DNA of 64,000 nt from Candidatus Lernaella stagnicola. GTDB lineage: Bacteria; Lernaellota; Lernaellaia; Lernaellales; Lernaellaceae. The notes under the pieces are model-generated. The model was given only the letters and a program-made list of their open reading frames with translations, was not told the origin of the DNA and searched no databases. Of the stretch, positions 27,222 to 36,404 are shown piece after piece. Position 1 is the stretch's first letter; each line of letters opens with the position of its first letter. The position numbers and the translations under genes were made by a program. The stretch lies in NCBI GenBank assembly GCA_030765525.1, contig JAVCCK010000034.1, positions 292,073 to 356,072 of the forward strand, read 5' to 3'.

Positions 27222-27905
27222 TTAGTTCTTGTCCGCCGGGGATTCCAGTGCGTCGACCGCTTGCTCCTGGTCGGGGCTGAGGCGCTCGAGGCAAATGAAA
27301 GACGGTTCCTCGGTATCCGGCTTGGCCAGCACGATCGCCAGGTAGGGATCGTGCGTCAAGTACAACGCGCGTATCTGCAATTGGGCGGTCGGGTCGGTGT
27401 GGCGCTGCACGAAACGATCGAAAAGCAAAGGATGATTGAAGCGGTTCACGAGGGAGCCGCCAGCGGTGCCGGATGTTTGCGAAGCGTTGAGGAAAGCATC
27501 GAGGGCGATCTTCTTTTTGATCGGCCGGGTCGGGCTGTCCGGCGTGAGTACGCGGGCAAAAGGATATTTGAATTGTTTGAAGTTGGCCATGACTTCATCG
27601 CTGGCTACAGCTTGCTGCTCGAACCACGACACGCGACCATCGCGGTCGAGATCGGCGACGACCATTTCCGCTTGGATCGGAGTCGGAGCAATGGATTCCT
27701 GCTTCGACAGAAAACGCCACGGGGCTAAACTGATCAGCACAATGACCAGCGAAATCACGAGCCCGGCGATAATAAAAGTAAATTCCTTGCGTTCCATCTC
27801 TTGACGGTGCTCGTCGCAAAGAAAAAACGGCTTTACAGGGACAAAATTCAGCCGCTTGACGATCTTCCAGTGGGCATCGTCGCCGCATTGGGAACATTGC
27901 GCCAT
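27222..27905 (-). CDS. Membrane protein with N-terminal zinc ribbon and EF-hand-like loop
   Basis: A 227-residue protein starting at the ATG at 27905 behind GGGAG. Residues 1-35 hold CSQCGDDAHW and, 20 residues on, FLCDEHRQ, a Cys/His set suited to a zinc ribbon. One transmembrane helix follows (about 42-64, FTFIIAGLVISLVIVLISLA). Residues around 90-101 form DLDRDGRVSWFE, a calcium-loop-like EF-hand half site. The C-terminal part is unrecognised. It stands alone, convergent with the AgmX-domain gene. Confidence 0.65.
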   Translation of the reverse strand: MAQCSQCGDDAHWKIVKRLNFVPVKPFFLCDEHRQEMERKEFTFIIAGLVISLVIVLISLAPWRFLSKQESIAPTPIQAEMVVADLDRDGRVSWFEQQAVASDEVMANFKQFKYPFARVLTPDSPTRPIKKKIALDAFLNASQTSGTAGGSLVNRFNHPLLFDRFVQRHTDPTAQLQIRALYLTHDPYLAIVLAKPDTEEPSFICLERLSPDQEQAVDALESPADKN

Positions 27906-28004
27906 GTCATATCTCCCGTCACATGAGTGGGAAAACACTAGCAATTTTGCGGCTTAGTGGCAAGCAATCATTATCGGCGGACCGGCCCCGCAATGGCGCA
28001 AAGC

Positions 28005-28033
28005 TTGACCTGTCTGGTGCTTGCCTCTACAAT
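28005..28033 (+). promoter_or_regulatory. Sigma-70 promoter for the lipase gene
   Basis: TTGACC (28005-28010), a 17-nt spacer and TACAAT (28028-28033), about 40 nt before the start codon. Confidence 0.62.
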
Positions 28034-28072
28034 TCCCACGCTTCCTAAATTTTTCCATTTTTGGGGGAAATG

Positions 28073-28912
28073 ATGACAGCCAACGCGCCCATCGAAAAAG
28101 CCTTGACTGCCGCCGACCGAACCGAAGTTTTTCTGCGCCATTGGCCGGTCGAGAACCCGCGTGGCGTGGTCGTGTTCGCACACGGACTCGGCTCGCACGG
28201 CGGACGATCCAAGAACATCGTAGCCAACTGTCTACCCGCCGGCTACGCAATCTTCGCTCACGACCACCGCGGTCACGGGAAGACCGTTGGACGACGCGGC
28301 CACGTGGACCGTTTCGACCAATTCCTCGACGACCAATACATGGTCATCGGCGAAGCGCGCGAAGCCTATCCCGACAAGAAAATCTTTCTCATGGGGCACT
28401 CTTTGGGCGGTCTGATTGTGCTCGCGTACGCCTTGCGCCACGCCGACACCATCGATGGGGTCATCGCCTCGAGCCCGGCGCTCAAACTTGCGCTGGAAGT
28501 GCCGGCCCTAAAGGCCACGGTGGGCCGGCTTCTCTCCTCGCTGCTGCCGACGTTGGCCTTGGGTAACGGAATCGACCCCGGGACTCTTTCGCACGACCCC
28601 GAAGTGATTCGTGAATACGAGAACGATCCGCTGGTTCACGATCGCGTATCAAGCCGGTTCTTCGTCGAGTTTTCCGCCGCGATGGATCGTACCTTACTAG
28701 CGGCCGGAGCACTGCAGATGCCGCTTTTGTCCTGGCACGGTGGTGAGGACGCGCTAACCTCGCCGGCCGGCACGCAGCTTTTCTTCGAGCGCGCCGGTTC
28801 CAAGGACAAAACGTTTCGCTTATTCGAAGGGCAATTTCACGAGGTCCACAACGATCTGGCCAAAGAAGAGTTGTTCGCGATGTTGATCGCCTGGCTCGAC
28901 AGCCACGTTTGA
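28073..28912 (+). CDS. Alpha/beta hydrolase, monoacylglycerol-lipase-like
   Basis: A 279-residue serine hydrolase of the lysophospholipase/monoacylglycerol lipase group. The oxyanion region is VVVFAHGLGSHGGR, the nucleophile elbow is FLMGHSLGGLIVL, the acid is in LLSWHGGEDALTSP and the histidine is in EGQFHEVHNDL, the last matching monoacylglycerol lipases closely. No signal peptide, so it acts in the cytoplasm. Start taken at the second of two ATGs (28073), five bases after GGGGG. The acyl-CoA ligase follows after 16 nt, which suits release and activation of fatty acids. Confidence 0.88.
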   Translation: MTANAPIEKALTAADRTEVFLRHWPVENPRGVVVFAHGLGSHGGRSKNIVANCLPAGYAIFAHDHRGHGKTVGRRGHVDRFDQFLDDQYMVIGEAREAYPDKKIFLMGHSLGGLIVLAYALRHADTIDGVIASSPALKLALEVPALKATVGRLLSSLLPTLALGNGIDPGTLSHDPEVIREYENDPLVHDRVSSRFFVEFSAAMDRTLLAAGALQMPLLSWHGGEDALTSPAGTQLFFERAGSKDKTFRLFEGQFHEVHNDLAKEELFAMLIAWLDSHV

Positions 28913-28928
28913 ATGTCCGGAGGACGCA

Positions 28929-30434
28929 TTGAACACACTGGGTAACCTACTAACCCGGCAGGCGAAGAAATACGGTGACAAGACATTTCTCTATTTCGAG
29001 AACGAACAATTATCCTTCGCCACACTCGAGGCGACGGCGAACGCGCTGGCCGGCGGTCTTTTGGAGCAACGGTGCCGCCACGGGGAGCACATCGCCTTTG
29101 TTTTGCCGAATATTCCGGAATGGATCATTACCTTCTTCGGCATTATTAAGGCCGGCGCCGTGCCGCTACCGATCAACAGTCTGCTCAAAAAGGAAGAAAT
29201 CCATTTTATTCTGCAAAGCAGCGAAGCGCGGCGGTTGATTACGATTCCACAGTTTGCGGACCGCATCCGCGACATGCAGATGGATTTGCCCGATTTGAAG
29301 GAAGTCTACGTACTGGATGATGAGGCGCCGCGCGGCATGCGCCTGTTTGAGGATTTGCTCGTCGGCCCCGAGACACCGCCCGATATCCAGATCGAGGAAG
29401 CCGATCCCGCGTGCATTATTTTCACTTCCGGAATGACCGGCCGCCCCAAGGGAGCGACGCTTTCGCATCGGAACTACCTCACCAATGCCAAGCAAATCGT
29501 GCACGGCTTGGAGATTTCCGACAGCGACCGCATCCTCAATATTCTGCCGCTCGTGCACGTAAATGCGCAGCTTGTGACGCTCTTGGCACCTCTATACGCG
29601 GGCGCGCAAATGGTGCTGATGCGCGGCTTTTCGGCCCGTCAATTCCTGCCTGCCCTTGACTTGTTCAACGCGACCGCCTTTGCCGGCGTGCCGAGTGTCT
29701 ACGCGATTCTCAACCAATTGCCCGACGCCGAGGAATACGACCTGTCGCATCTGCGCCTTTGCGTGTGCGGTGCGGCGCCGATGCCGGTGGACGTGTTCGA
29801 ACAATTCGAAGCCCGCTTCAAAGCCAAGATCATCGAGGGGTACGGTTTGACCGAAGCCACCTGCGCCTGCAGCGTCAATCCGATCCGCGGTAAGCGGAAG
29901 ATCGGTAGTATCGGCCAGCCGCTGCATGGCGTGGATATGCGCATCGTCGACGACGACGGCAACGATGTGCCCGCGGGGGAAGAGGGCGAAATCGTCGTAC
30001 ACGGCGACTTGGTTATGCTCGGCTATTTCAACGACGAGGAAGCCACGGCCGAGACACTTCGAGACGGTTGGCTGCACACCGGAGACATCGGCTACAAAGA
30101 TGAAGATGGCTTCTTCTTCATTCGCGGGCGCAAGAAAGAAATGATCATCCGCGGCGGCGAGAACGTGTATCCGCGGGAAGTCGAGGAAGTTCTCATCAAG
30201 CATCCGGCGGTCGGCGACGTCGCGGTGATCGGCAGGCCCCACGCGATTTGGGGCGAGGAAGTCACGGCGTACATTATCCCGGAGGGGGGCGAGGAGCCGA
30301 GCCGCACCACGCTCATGGAATATTGCCGGCAACATTTGGCCGACTACAAGTGTCCAACCTCGGTCGTGTATGTCGAACAAATGCCCAAAACGGCTCTCAT
30401 GAAAACGCGGCGCTGGGCGTTACGCGAGGAATAA
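28929..30434 (+). CDS. Acyl-CoA ligase (AMP-forming), FadD-like
   Basis: A 501-residue ANL-superfamily enzyme that adenylates a carboxylate and transfers it to CoA. The AMP-binding P-loop motif is IIFTSGMTGRPKGATLSH, followed by EGYGLTEATCACSVNP, the hinge segment GWLHTGDIGYKDEDGFFFI and RKKEMIIRGGENVYPREVEE. The final catalytic lysine region is MPKTALMKTRRWALRE. Substrate is likely medium or long chain fatty acid, but the length and sequence also fit other members. The TTG start at 28929 has GGAGG nine bases upstream. Probably co-transcribed with the lipase. Confidence 0.9.
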   Translation: MNTLGNLLTRQAKKYGDKTFLYFENEQLSFATLEATANALAGGLLEQRCRHGEHIAFVLPNIPEWIITFFGIIKAGAVPLPINSLLKKEEIHFILQSSEARRLITIPQFADRIRDMQMDLPDLKEVYVLDDEAPRGMRLFEDLLVGPETPPDIQIEEADPACIIFTSGMTGRPKGATLSHRNYLTNAKQIVHGLEISDSDRILNILPLVHVNAQLVTLLAPLYAGAQMVLMRGFSARQFLPALDLFNATAFAGVPSVYAILNQLPDAEEYDLSHLRLCVCGAAPMPVDVFEQFEARFKAKIIEGYGLTEATCACSVNPIRGKRKIGSIGQPLHGVDMRIVDDDGNDVPAGEEGEIVVHGDLVMLGYFNDEEATAETLRDGWLHTGDIGYKDEDGFFFIRGRKKEMIIRGGENVYPREVEEVLIKHPAVGDVAVIGRPHAIWGEEVTAYIIPEGGEEPSRTTLMEYCRQHLADYKCPTSVVYVEQMPKTALMKTRRWALREE

Positions 30435-30447
30435 TTCCGGAGTTCGG

Positions 30448-31254
30448 ATGCCGAATTTTGTCCACAGCGTCATCGCGTATATGAGCCGCCATCAACGGCG
30501 GGTGTTTCCGCTGATGCGGCGGATGTTCGGCGAAGGGTTTCGCTTCGAGGCCGCTTGTCCCGACGGCACGATGATCCTGGAAGACTACATGGACGAAATG
30601 CGTGACGAACCGCGCGCCCATGCCGACCGGCTCTTGGGGTACGCCGCGGCGTGTGAAGGCGGACTGACTCTCTATTTTGAGGACGTGGTCATCGCCCGCC
30701 TGCTATACGATGACGGCTGGCACGCGAGGGTTATTCTCGATTTTCTACATGAGGACGATTTCGACCTCATGGAACTGCATCGGCGCTTGGAGCCGGCAGT
30801 TGAATATGAAGACATCATCGAAATCATCGACCTGTGTATTGCGTATCTTGGCGGGCTGTCCGACGAAGCGTTTGGCTACACGGTCGAGACCGCCGAGGGG
30901 CCACTGCTCGAAGCGGCATCTCGCGACGACCGGCTGGAAATTCGGCTGCTCGACCTGAAGGCTTGGTTTCGCGTCATCCTGTTTCTGCTTAAGCGCAGTG
31001 ACCCCGGGATGCTGGTGCGCAACCCGTTGGATATGATGAAAGCGGTGGAGCAGGCGCAGGAAACGCTGAGTTTTATGGCCGACCGCTATGAGGAAAACGA
31101 TCGCACTCTGGTGATTCGCATCGACCGGAGCCGCTTGTTCAGTTGCGGAAAAGGCATTCGACCGAACTTGGGTTCACGTTTCGGATCCACCGCGTTACAT
31201 TTGGATGTGTTGACGCGTGCGATGAAAACCGCGTTTTCCGGGAGGAATTCATGA
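30448..31254 (+). CDS. Hypothetical protein, 268 residues
   Basis: Not recognised. The protein is soluble, helix-rich and acidic in the centre (FLHEDDFDLMELHRRLEPAVEYEDIIEIIDL) with no signal peptide and no catalytic motif I can name. The C-terminus is basic (RIDRSRLFSCGKGIRPNLG). GGAG precedes the ATG, it lies 13 nt after the acyl-CoA ligase, and it overlaps the rhomboid start as ATGA, so it is well supported as a translated gene in this operon. Confidence 0.7.
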   Translation: MPNFVHSVIAYMSRHQRRVFPLMRRMFGEGFRFEAACPDGTMILEDYMDEMRDEPRAHADRLLGYAAACEGGLTLYFEDVVIARLLYDDGWHARVILDFLHEDDFDLMELHRRLEPAVEYEDIIEIIDLCIAYLGGLSDEAFGYTVETAEGPLLEAASRDDRLEIRLLDLKAWFRVILFLLKRSDPGMLVRNPLDMMKAVEQAQETLSFMADRYEENDRTLVIRIDRSRLFSCGKGIRPNLGSRFGSTALHLDVLTRAMKTAFSGRNS

Positions 31255-32012
31255 CCTTCGATCCTGGCGGCTACGGACACGGGGGATACGGCCGCCCGCA
31301 GACGCCGCAAATCCGATTCGGCGGCCCGATCACGCCGGTGCTCAAGTATTTCATGATTGCCTGCGCGGGTGTGTTCGTGCTGCAGTTCCTGTGGCGCGGA
31401 TGGGGCATGACGCCGACGCTCGAAGAGCTTTTCGGGCTCTACACGCCGTATTTTTGGCGCGGTGCTTTTTTCCAAATCGTCACCTATAGCTTTTTACACG
31501 GGTCGCCCCTGCATCTCGGTTTCAATCTACTCGTGTTGTGGATGTTCGCCGGTGAACTGGAGGTGCTCTGGGGACGAAAGCGTTTCGCAGCGTATATGAT
31601 TATTACGGCCGTAGGTGCCGCGCTTTGTCAGTTGCTGTTTACGCCCTTGCTGCCCGTGCCGGTGATTGGCGCGTCGGGCATTGTATACGGCATGCTGCTG
31701 GCGTTCGGCATCACTTTCCCGAACCGCATTGTGTTGCTGTTTTTCGTGATCCCCATGCGCGTAAAGTGGCTGGTGATCGGGCTGGGTGTCATGGAATTCA
31801 TGATGGCGTTCAATCCGGGTTCGCAAACGAACATTGCACATTTGGCGCACCTGGGCGGCATGCTCTTCGGTTACCTGTTCCTACGTTGGGATAAAGTGAT
31901 TCTGCGCATGCGCGACCGTTATTACCGGCGGAAACTGGAAAAGCGCCGTAAGAAAAACAGCCACATCTTCGTCGTGAAAGACGACGAAGACGAGCCGCCC
32001 TACGTTCATTGA
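31251..32012 (+). CDS. Rhomboid family intramembrane serine protease
   Basis: A 253-residue membrane protein with six hydrophobic helices. A Gly/Tyr/Pro-rich N-terminal tail (about 1-25) precedes the first helix. The conserved elements are SFLHGSPLHLGFNLLVLWMF (the HxxxN loop), the catalytic serine in GASGIVYGML and the histidine in AHLAHLGGMLFGYLFL. It ends with a basic then acidic cytosolic tail (RRKLEKRRKKNSH, DDEDEPP). Rhomboids cleave membrane-anchored substrates; none can be named here. The ATG at 31251 has GGAGG six bases upstream. Confidence 0.9.
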   Translation: MTFDPGGYGHGGYGRPQTPQIRFGGPITPVLKYFMIACAGVFVLQFLWRGWGMTPTLEELFGLYTPYFWRGAFFQIVTYSFLHGSPLHLGFNLLVLWMFAGELEVLWGRKRFAAYMIITAVGAALCQLLFTPLLPVPVIGASGIVYGMLLAFGITFPNRIVLLFFVIPMRVKWLVIGLGVMEFMMAFNPGSQTNIAHLAHLGGMLFGYLFLRWDKVILRMRDRYYRRKLEKRRKKNSHIFVVKDDEDEPPYVH

Positions 32013-32090
32013 CCGGTCCTTGACATATCCGCGTGCGAGACAACAAATAAACAAAACGGCCTGCGCCCCTTCACGTAATGGAAATGAATC

Positions 32091-33890
32091 ATGAGCCTTT
32101 TTCGCCCCCAACGTTTCCTCTGGTGTCTGCTGGCCCTCTTGGCCCTTCCAGTGGCAGCCGGCGCGGCGCCGATCAAGTACTCGCTCTCGGTCTTCCATTT
32201 CAACATTGAGTACGTCATCGGCGGTCTTTACGGCTTCCTTCCCTTCGACCTGAACTACCCGGGGTGGGAAATCGGACCGGACGAAGCCGAAGACATGATC
32301 ATCGTGGAGAGCTTCGCGCCGGTGCTGGACTTGCTGGATAAGCATCCGGAGTGGACGCTCACGTTGGAGATGCAGGCCTATTTCGTCGAGGTGCTCGCCG
32401 AACGCCACCCCGACACTCTCGATCAACTTCGTGACTTGGTGGATTCGGGCAACGTGGAGTTGGTCAGCTTTCACTATGCGGACCAGTTGTTCATCGCCTA
32501 TCCCTACGAAGACTGGCAGCGTAGCAACGATCGTACGCAAGCGGTGATGGAAGAGCACGGCTTGACGCTTTCGCCGGTTGTGTTCTGTCAGGAGGGGCAG
32601 GGCGCTGAGGGCATGGCCCGGCGCATGGAGGAAAGCGGCTACGAAATCATGGCGTGGCCCGTCAACCTCTGGAAGGTCCAACACGGAGAGTGGGATCCCG
32701 CTCCGTACTACAACTTCGGCGACGTGTTGCTGGTCACCGCGTCTCGCGACGTGAACGATTCGGTGAACGATGTCTATACGAAGTGGAACTTCCTGAACGA
32801 CGGCGAACTGATGGCCACCGGCGATTGGGACCCGTACTTCCCGTGGTTCTTCCGTTACCGGGAAGAGGCGGTCGCGGAATACGAAGCGAAGTTGCTGGGA
32901 CACGAGGCGGACGACTACATCATCGGCGGCATCGGCGAATATGTCGACGCACTGATCGACGCCGGTATTCAGCCTGCCGACCCGCCGCCGCTGCTGGACG
33001 GAACGTGGCAGCCGGACAGTACGCGCGGCACCTCGCGTTGGCTCGGCTACCGCGGCCTCTGGGGCAAGGACGAACGCGATAACCACGTGCGTTCGTTTGC
33101 GTACATCGCTCACAAGGAGCTAAAGGCGGCCGAGACGATCGCCGCGGCTGCCGGGCTGGATCGCGAAGCCGAACTGGACGAAGCCTGGCGCAACGCACAC
33201 CGCTCGCAAGTCTCCGACGGCTCGGGCATCAACCCGTATAGAGGCGAGGTTGAATTCTGCATAGCCAGCGCCGCGGAAGCGATTCGCGTGGCGGCGGATA
33301 TCATCGCAGAAGCGAAGGAAGTGCTCGGCGAAGAGCACGTGTTGATTGACACCGGGTCCGGCAACGTTACGGCCGGTGAATACCATGCGCCCGGCGAGTT
33401 GGCGACGGCGGGTCCGTTCGATCTGGCCATCGACGCGCCCGCGCGCGGTTACGAGACGCGTTGGTACAAGGTGTCGGAGAGTCCGACTACGTGGCGCCTG
33501 CAAATCGATTTCAGCCGCGGCGATTTCGCCTTTGCTCGCCGCACCTTCGTGCGCTTTCCCGGCACCGGCGACGAAATCAAAACGACGACCGCGCTTATTG
33601 ACGACGAAATCCAAACGTATTCGCGCAGTGATTTTGTTTTCGATTGGTGGTTCCTACCCGGGCCGATCGGCTTGATCGGTCTTGGCGACGGTTGGTGGGT
33701 GATCAAGGACACGTCAACGGTGCACGTCGCGGCGGAGATCACCAGCGCCGACAGTGACGTGACGTTCGAAGACATGTCGGTTCCCTATTTTGAAAGCGCC
33801 ACGTGGGTTTTCTACGTGCTGGAGGGCAGCGACGACGAAGCGTTGAACTTGGCCGACCGCATTAACGTTCACCCCACGCTGGCTCGATAG
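32091..33890 (+). CDS. Secreted glycoside hydrolase-like protein (GH57/GH38 type barrel)
   Basis: A 599-residue exported protein (signal CLLALLALPVAAGAAP). Residues about 30-290 read like the (beta/alpha)7 barrel of GH57/GH38 and polysaccharide deacetylase relatives: FHFNIEYVIGG, LDLLDKHPEWTLTLEMQAYFVEVLAERHP, LVDSGNVELVSFHYADQ. The helical middle has WRNAHRSQVSDGSGINPY and the last 170 residues are beta-rich. A candidate acid/nucleophile set is E and H in these strings, but I cannot assign catalytic residues. It is followed after 9 nt by a lipoprotein. Family placement is probable, not certain. Confidence 0.6.
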   Translation: MSLFRPQRFLWCLLALLALPVAAGAAPIKYSLSVFHFNIEYVIGGLYGFLPFDLNYPGWEIGPDEAEDMIIVESFAPVLDLLDKHPEWTLTLEMQAYFVEVLAERHPDTLDQLRDLVDSGNVELVSFHYADQLFIAYPYEDWQRSNDRTQAVMEEHGLTLSPVVFCQEGQGAEGMARRMEESGYEIMAWPVNLWKVQHGEWDPAPYYNFGDVLLVTASRDVNDSVNDVYTKWNFLNDGELMATGDWDPYFPWFFRYREEAVAEYEAKLLGHEADDYIIGGIGEYVDALIDAGIQPADPPPLLDGTWQPDSTRGTSRWLGYRGLWGKDERDNHVRSFAYIAHKELKAAETIAAAAGLDREAELDEAWRNAHRSQVSDGSGINPYRGEVEFCIASAAEAIRVAADIIAEAKEVLGEEHVLIDTGSGNVTAGEYHAPGELATAGPFDLAIDAPARGYETRWYKVSESPTTWRLQIDFSRGDFAFARRTFVRFPGTGDEIKTTTALIDDEIQTYSRSDFVFDWWFLPGPIGLIGLGDGWWVIKDTSTVHVAAEITSADSDVTFEDMSVPYFESATWVFYVLEGSDDEALNLADRINVHPTLAR

Positions 33891-33899
33891 GAGGCGACG

Positions 33900-34454
33900 A
33901 TGAAACGCTTCATGTGGTTGATCCTACTCGCGGCGCTGCTTCTGGCCATTACCGCGGCCTGTGATAAAAGCGACGACGAGGATAACAACGACGTCTCGGG
34001 CAACGACGGCAACGATGACGACGATGACAATGACGACGATAACGATTCCTCGCCACCGCCCCTTATCGGGCAGTACGAGTTCGACTTGACGTTTGAAGTG
34101 GATTTCCAGGCCACGCTGCGTACTAAGGTGTTTGGGGACGGGACGCTCGAAGGTGTGCTGGTTCCGCAGAAAGCCTTCGACGTCATCGGAGCCGGCACTT
34201 CGCTCTTGGGCACCGGCAACATACTCTCGCTACCCGAAGCACGCGCCCACATGCTCGCGCTGAAACTGCAAGGACCGGCGGTCACCGGCGGCAAGTGCGG
34301 CACGCAGCCGATGAGCTACAGCGTGGCGTTGACGGCGCGGGACGGCAATTTCTACTACGTCGGCGGTTTGACGGCTTATTGCGGTGAGGACACTTTCACC
34401 GGCAAGCCGGCGCGAGTGATGCGGTTGTCGGGAAAACCCAAAGCGGTCGATTAG
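33900..34454 (+). CDS. Lipoprotein with Asp/Asn-rich linker
   Basis: A 184-residue lipoprotein: signal MKRFMWLILLAALLLAITAAC with lipobox TAAC, then an acidic linker of about 35 residues (DKSDDEDNNDVSGNDGNDDD and on) and a beta-rich domain of about 110 residues (YEFDLTFEVDFQATLRTKV) ending with a Cys-containing loop AYCGEDTFTGK. GGAGG precedes the ATG. It lies 9 nt after the GH-like gene, so the pair may act together at the cell surface. The domain is not recognised. Confidence 0.8.
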   Translation: MKRFMWLILLAALLLAITAACDKSDDEDNNDVSGNDGNDDDDDNDDDNDSSPPPLIGQYEFDLTFEVDFQATLRTKVFGDGTLEGVLVPQKAFDVIGAGTSLLGTGNILSLPEARAHMLALKLQGPAVTGGKCGTQPMSYSVALTARDGNFYYVGGLTAYCGEDTFTGKPARVMRLSGKPKAVD

Positions 34455-34466
34455 CGCGGCGCGGCC

Positions 34467-35633
34467 CTAATCTTTTTTCGCACGCGCTTCTCGAACTGCA
34501 GCCAGCGCCTCCTGGATCGGCAGACCGAGAGCCAACAAGTCTTTGTATTCCGGCTTCGCGCCGACTTCCTTACCCTTGTAGTACGCATGCTTGATACGCA
34601 CGGGCCCATGCGGCGTCTGCACGGTTTCCACGCGGCGCTCGCACACCGCACGTTCGGTCGCGTAGTAGCGCACGCCCAGAGTCGTCGAGTGCGTGAAAGT
34701 CGTCTCCAACAAGAAGTCGAGCGCACTTTGCTGCGCGGTAACCTGGAGCAAAACGCCCGGCCGGCCGCGCTTCATGATCACCGGGATCAACGTGACATCC
34801 AGTGCTCCCGCCTGTTCGAGAGCGTCGATCAATGGTTCGTAATATTCGGGGCTCATGTCGTCGATGTTGGCCTCGATGACAACGGTTCGCTCGGTCGTCT
34901 CGGGTTGCGACTCGTCTTCGCCAAGCAGCGCGCGCACAACGTTGGGCGGGCCGTCCGGATCGACGCGGGTGCCCGCGCCGTAGCCCACGCCGCGCAAAAC
35001 CATCGACGGAATCGGCCCAAAGGATTCGGCGAGCGTGGCGATCAAGGCAGCGCCGGTGGGCGTGACGGTTTCGACCGGCTTCGGGTACGCGTACACCGGG
35101 ACGTCGGCCAGCAGTTTAACCGTGGCCGGCGCGGGTAGGGGAATGATGCCGTGGGCGCTTTGCGTTTCGCCGGCTCCCAATGGCAGTGGGCTGCTGATCA
35201 GTCGCGTGATTCCCAAATCGTACAGACCGAGGCAGAAGCCCGTGATGTCCACAATGGCGTCCACAGCGCCGACTTCGTGAAAGTGGATCGTCTCCGGCGA
35301 GTGACCGTGAACCGCCCCTTCGGCCTCCGCGAGCCGCCGGAAAACCCGGCGTGCATTCTTTTTGACCTCGGGCGGAAGCGACGAGTCGGCCAGCAGGGCG
35401 TCGATGTGCGTCCAATGCCGATGCGGTTGCTCGTCGCCGGATTCCACGCTGAGCAGCGTCGCATGGATCGCGCCGCGCATGACGTGATTCACTTTGATGC
35501 CGGCGTTTTCCAAGTGGAGCATATCCAGTAATTCTTCCAAACGCTCGGGCGCGAAACCGAGGTCGATCAGCGCCGATACCAACATATCGCCGGCCGCGCC
35601 CGCGAAGCATTCGAGATACAAAACCTTATTCAT
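34467..35633 (-). CDS. larC: LarC, nickel insertion for the NPN cofactor
   Basis: CTP-dependent nickel-insertion enzyme that completes the nickel-pincer nucleotide cofactor of lactate racemase and related enzymes. The 388-residue protein starts YLECFAGAAGDMLVSALIDLG, the family hallmark, followed by the histidine-rich HFHEVGAVDAIVDITGF and the C-terminal EANIDDMSPEYYEPLIDAL. Unlike Lactobacillus plantarum larC it is one frame, with no programmed frameshift. It overlaps larB by eight bases. No larA or larE is in the window. Confidence 0.94.
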   Translation of the reverse strand: MNKVLYLECFAGAAGDMLVSALIDLGFAPERLEELLDMLHLENAGIKVNHVMRGAIHATLLSVESGDEQPHRHWTHIDALLADSSLPPEVKKNARRVFRRLAEAEGAVHGHSPETIHFHEVGAVDAIVDITGFCLGLYDLGITRLISSPLPLGAGETQSAHGIIPLPAPATVKLLADVPVYAYPKPVETVTPTGAALIATLAESFGPIPSMVLRGVGYGAGTRVDPDGPPNVVRALLGEDESQPETTERTVVIEANIDDMSPEYYEPLIDALEQAGALDVTLIPVIMKRGRPGVLLQVTAQQSALDFLLETTFTHSTTLGVRYYATERAVCERRVETVQTPHGPVRIKHAYYKGKEVGAKPEYKDLLALGLPIQEALAAVREARAKKD

Positions 35634-36399
35634 CGTCCGTCACTCCAAGTTGAGCGATGCGTGTTGCGGCATACGCGGCGCCGAAACCATTATCGATATT
35701 GACAACCAGCGTGCCGCTGGCGCACGAGTTAAGCATTCCCAACAGCGCCGCGAGACCATTAAAACTGGCTCCGTAGCCGACGCTCGTCGGCACGGCGATG
35801 ACCGGACGATTGGTCAGGCCGCCCACGACGCTGGGCAAAGCGCCCTCCATACCCGCCACGACAATCAGCACAGCGGCGCGACGAATCACCTCGATGTTGC
35901 CGAACAGGCGGTGTATTCCGGCTACGCCCACGTCGTACATTCGCTCCACGCGATTGCCCATCAGTTCGGCGCTTTGCGCGGCTTCCTCGGCGACGGAGGC
36001 GTCGGCCGTACCGGCGGACGCCACGAGCACCGGGCCGTGGCCGCGGGGCGTCACGACTTGCTGCACCAAGCGGGCGCAGCGGCTGACCGGGTCGTAGAGG
36101 ATTTCCGGCGCGACTTCAATCATCGCTTCGGCGTGATGCGCATTGGCCCGCGTGACCAGCACGTTGCCGCCTTTATCGGCGAGATGGGCGAGAATTTCAC
36201 CGACCTGGCTCGGTGTTTTGCCTTCCGCAAGAACGACCTCGGGAAAACCGGCGCGCATGGCGCGGTGGTGGTCGAGCTTGGCAAAACCGAGGTCTTCATA
36301 AGGCAGGTCTTTGAGCTTCCCCAACGCCTCGGCGACGTCGATGTTGCCGGCGGCCAGTCCCTCGAGAATCTCACGAATCCATTGATTGAAGGCGCTCAT
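35626..36399 (-). CDS. larB: LarB, NPN cofactor carboxylase/hydrolase
   Basis: Pyridinium-3,5-biscarboxylate mononucleotide synthase, the first step of nickel-pincer cofactor synthesis; it acts on NaAD. The 257-residue protein has a helical N-domain (IREILEGLAAGNIDVAEALGKL) and a C-terminal PurE-like Rossmann domain with VLVASAGTADASVAEEAA, VVAGMEGALPSVVGGL and VPTSVGYGASFNGLAALLGML. AGGAG precedes the ATG. thiL ends 5 nt upstream and larC overlaps downstream. Confidence 0.94.
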   Translation of the reverse strand: MSAFNQWIREILEGLAAGNIDVAEALGKLKDLPYEDLGFAKLDHHRAMRAGFPEVVLAEGKTPSQVGEILAHLADKGGNVLVTRANAHHAEAMIEVAPEILYDPVSRCARLVQQVVTPRGHGPVLVASAGTADASVAEEAAQSAELMGNRVERMYDVGVAGIHRLFGNIEVIRRAAVLIVVAGMEGALPSVVGGLTNRPVIAVPTSVGYGASFNGLAALLGMLNSCASGTLVVNIDNGFGAAYAATRIAQLGVTDDE

Positions 36400-36404
36400 C
36401 GTTT

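Noticed and set aside
31251-32012. Rhombosortase pairing with the D/N-tailed proteins
   Set aside because: The rhomboid is an ordinary family member and no GlyGly-CTERM-type tails were seen.
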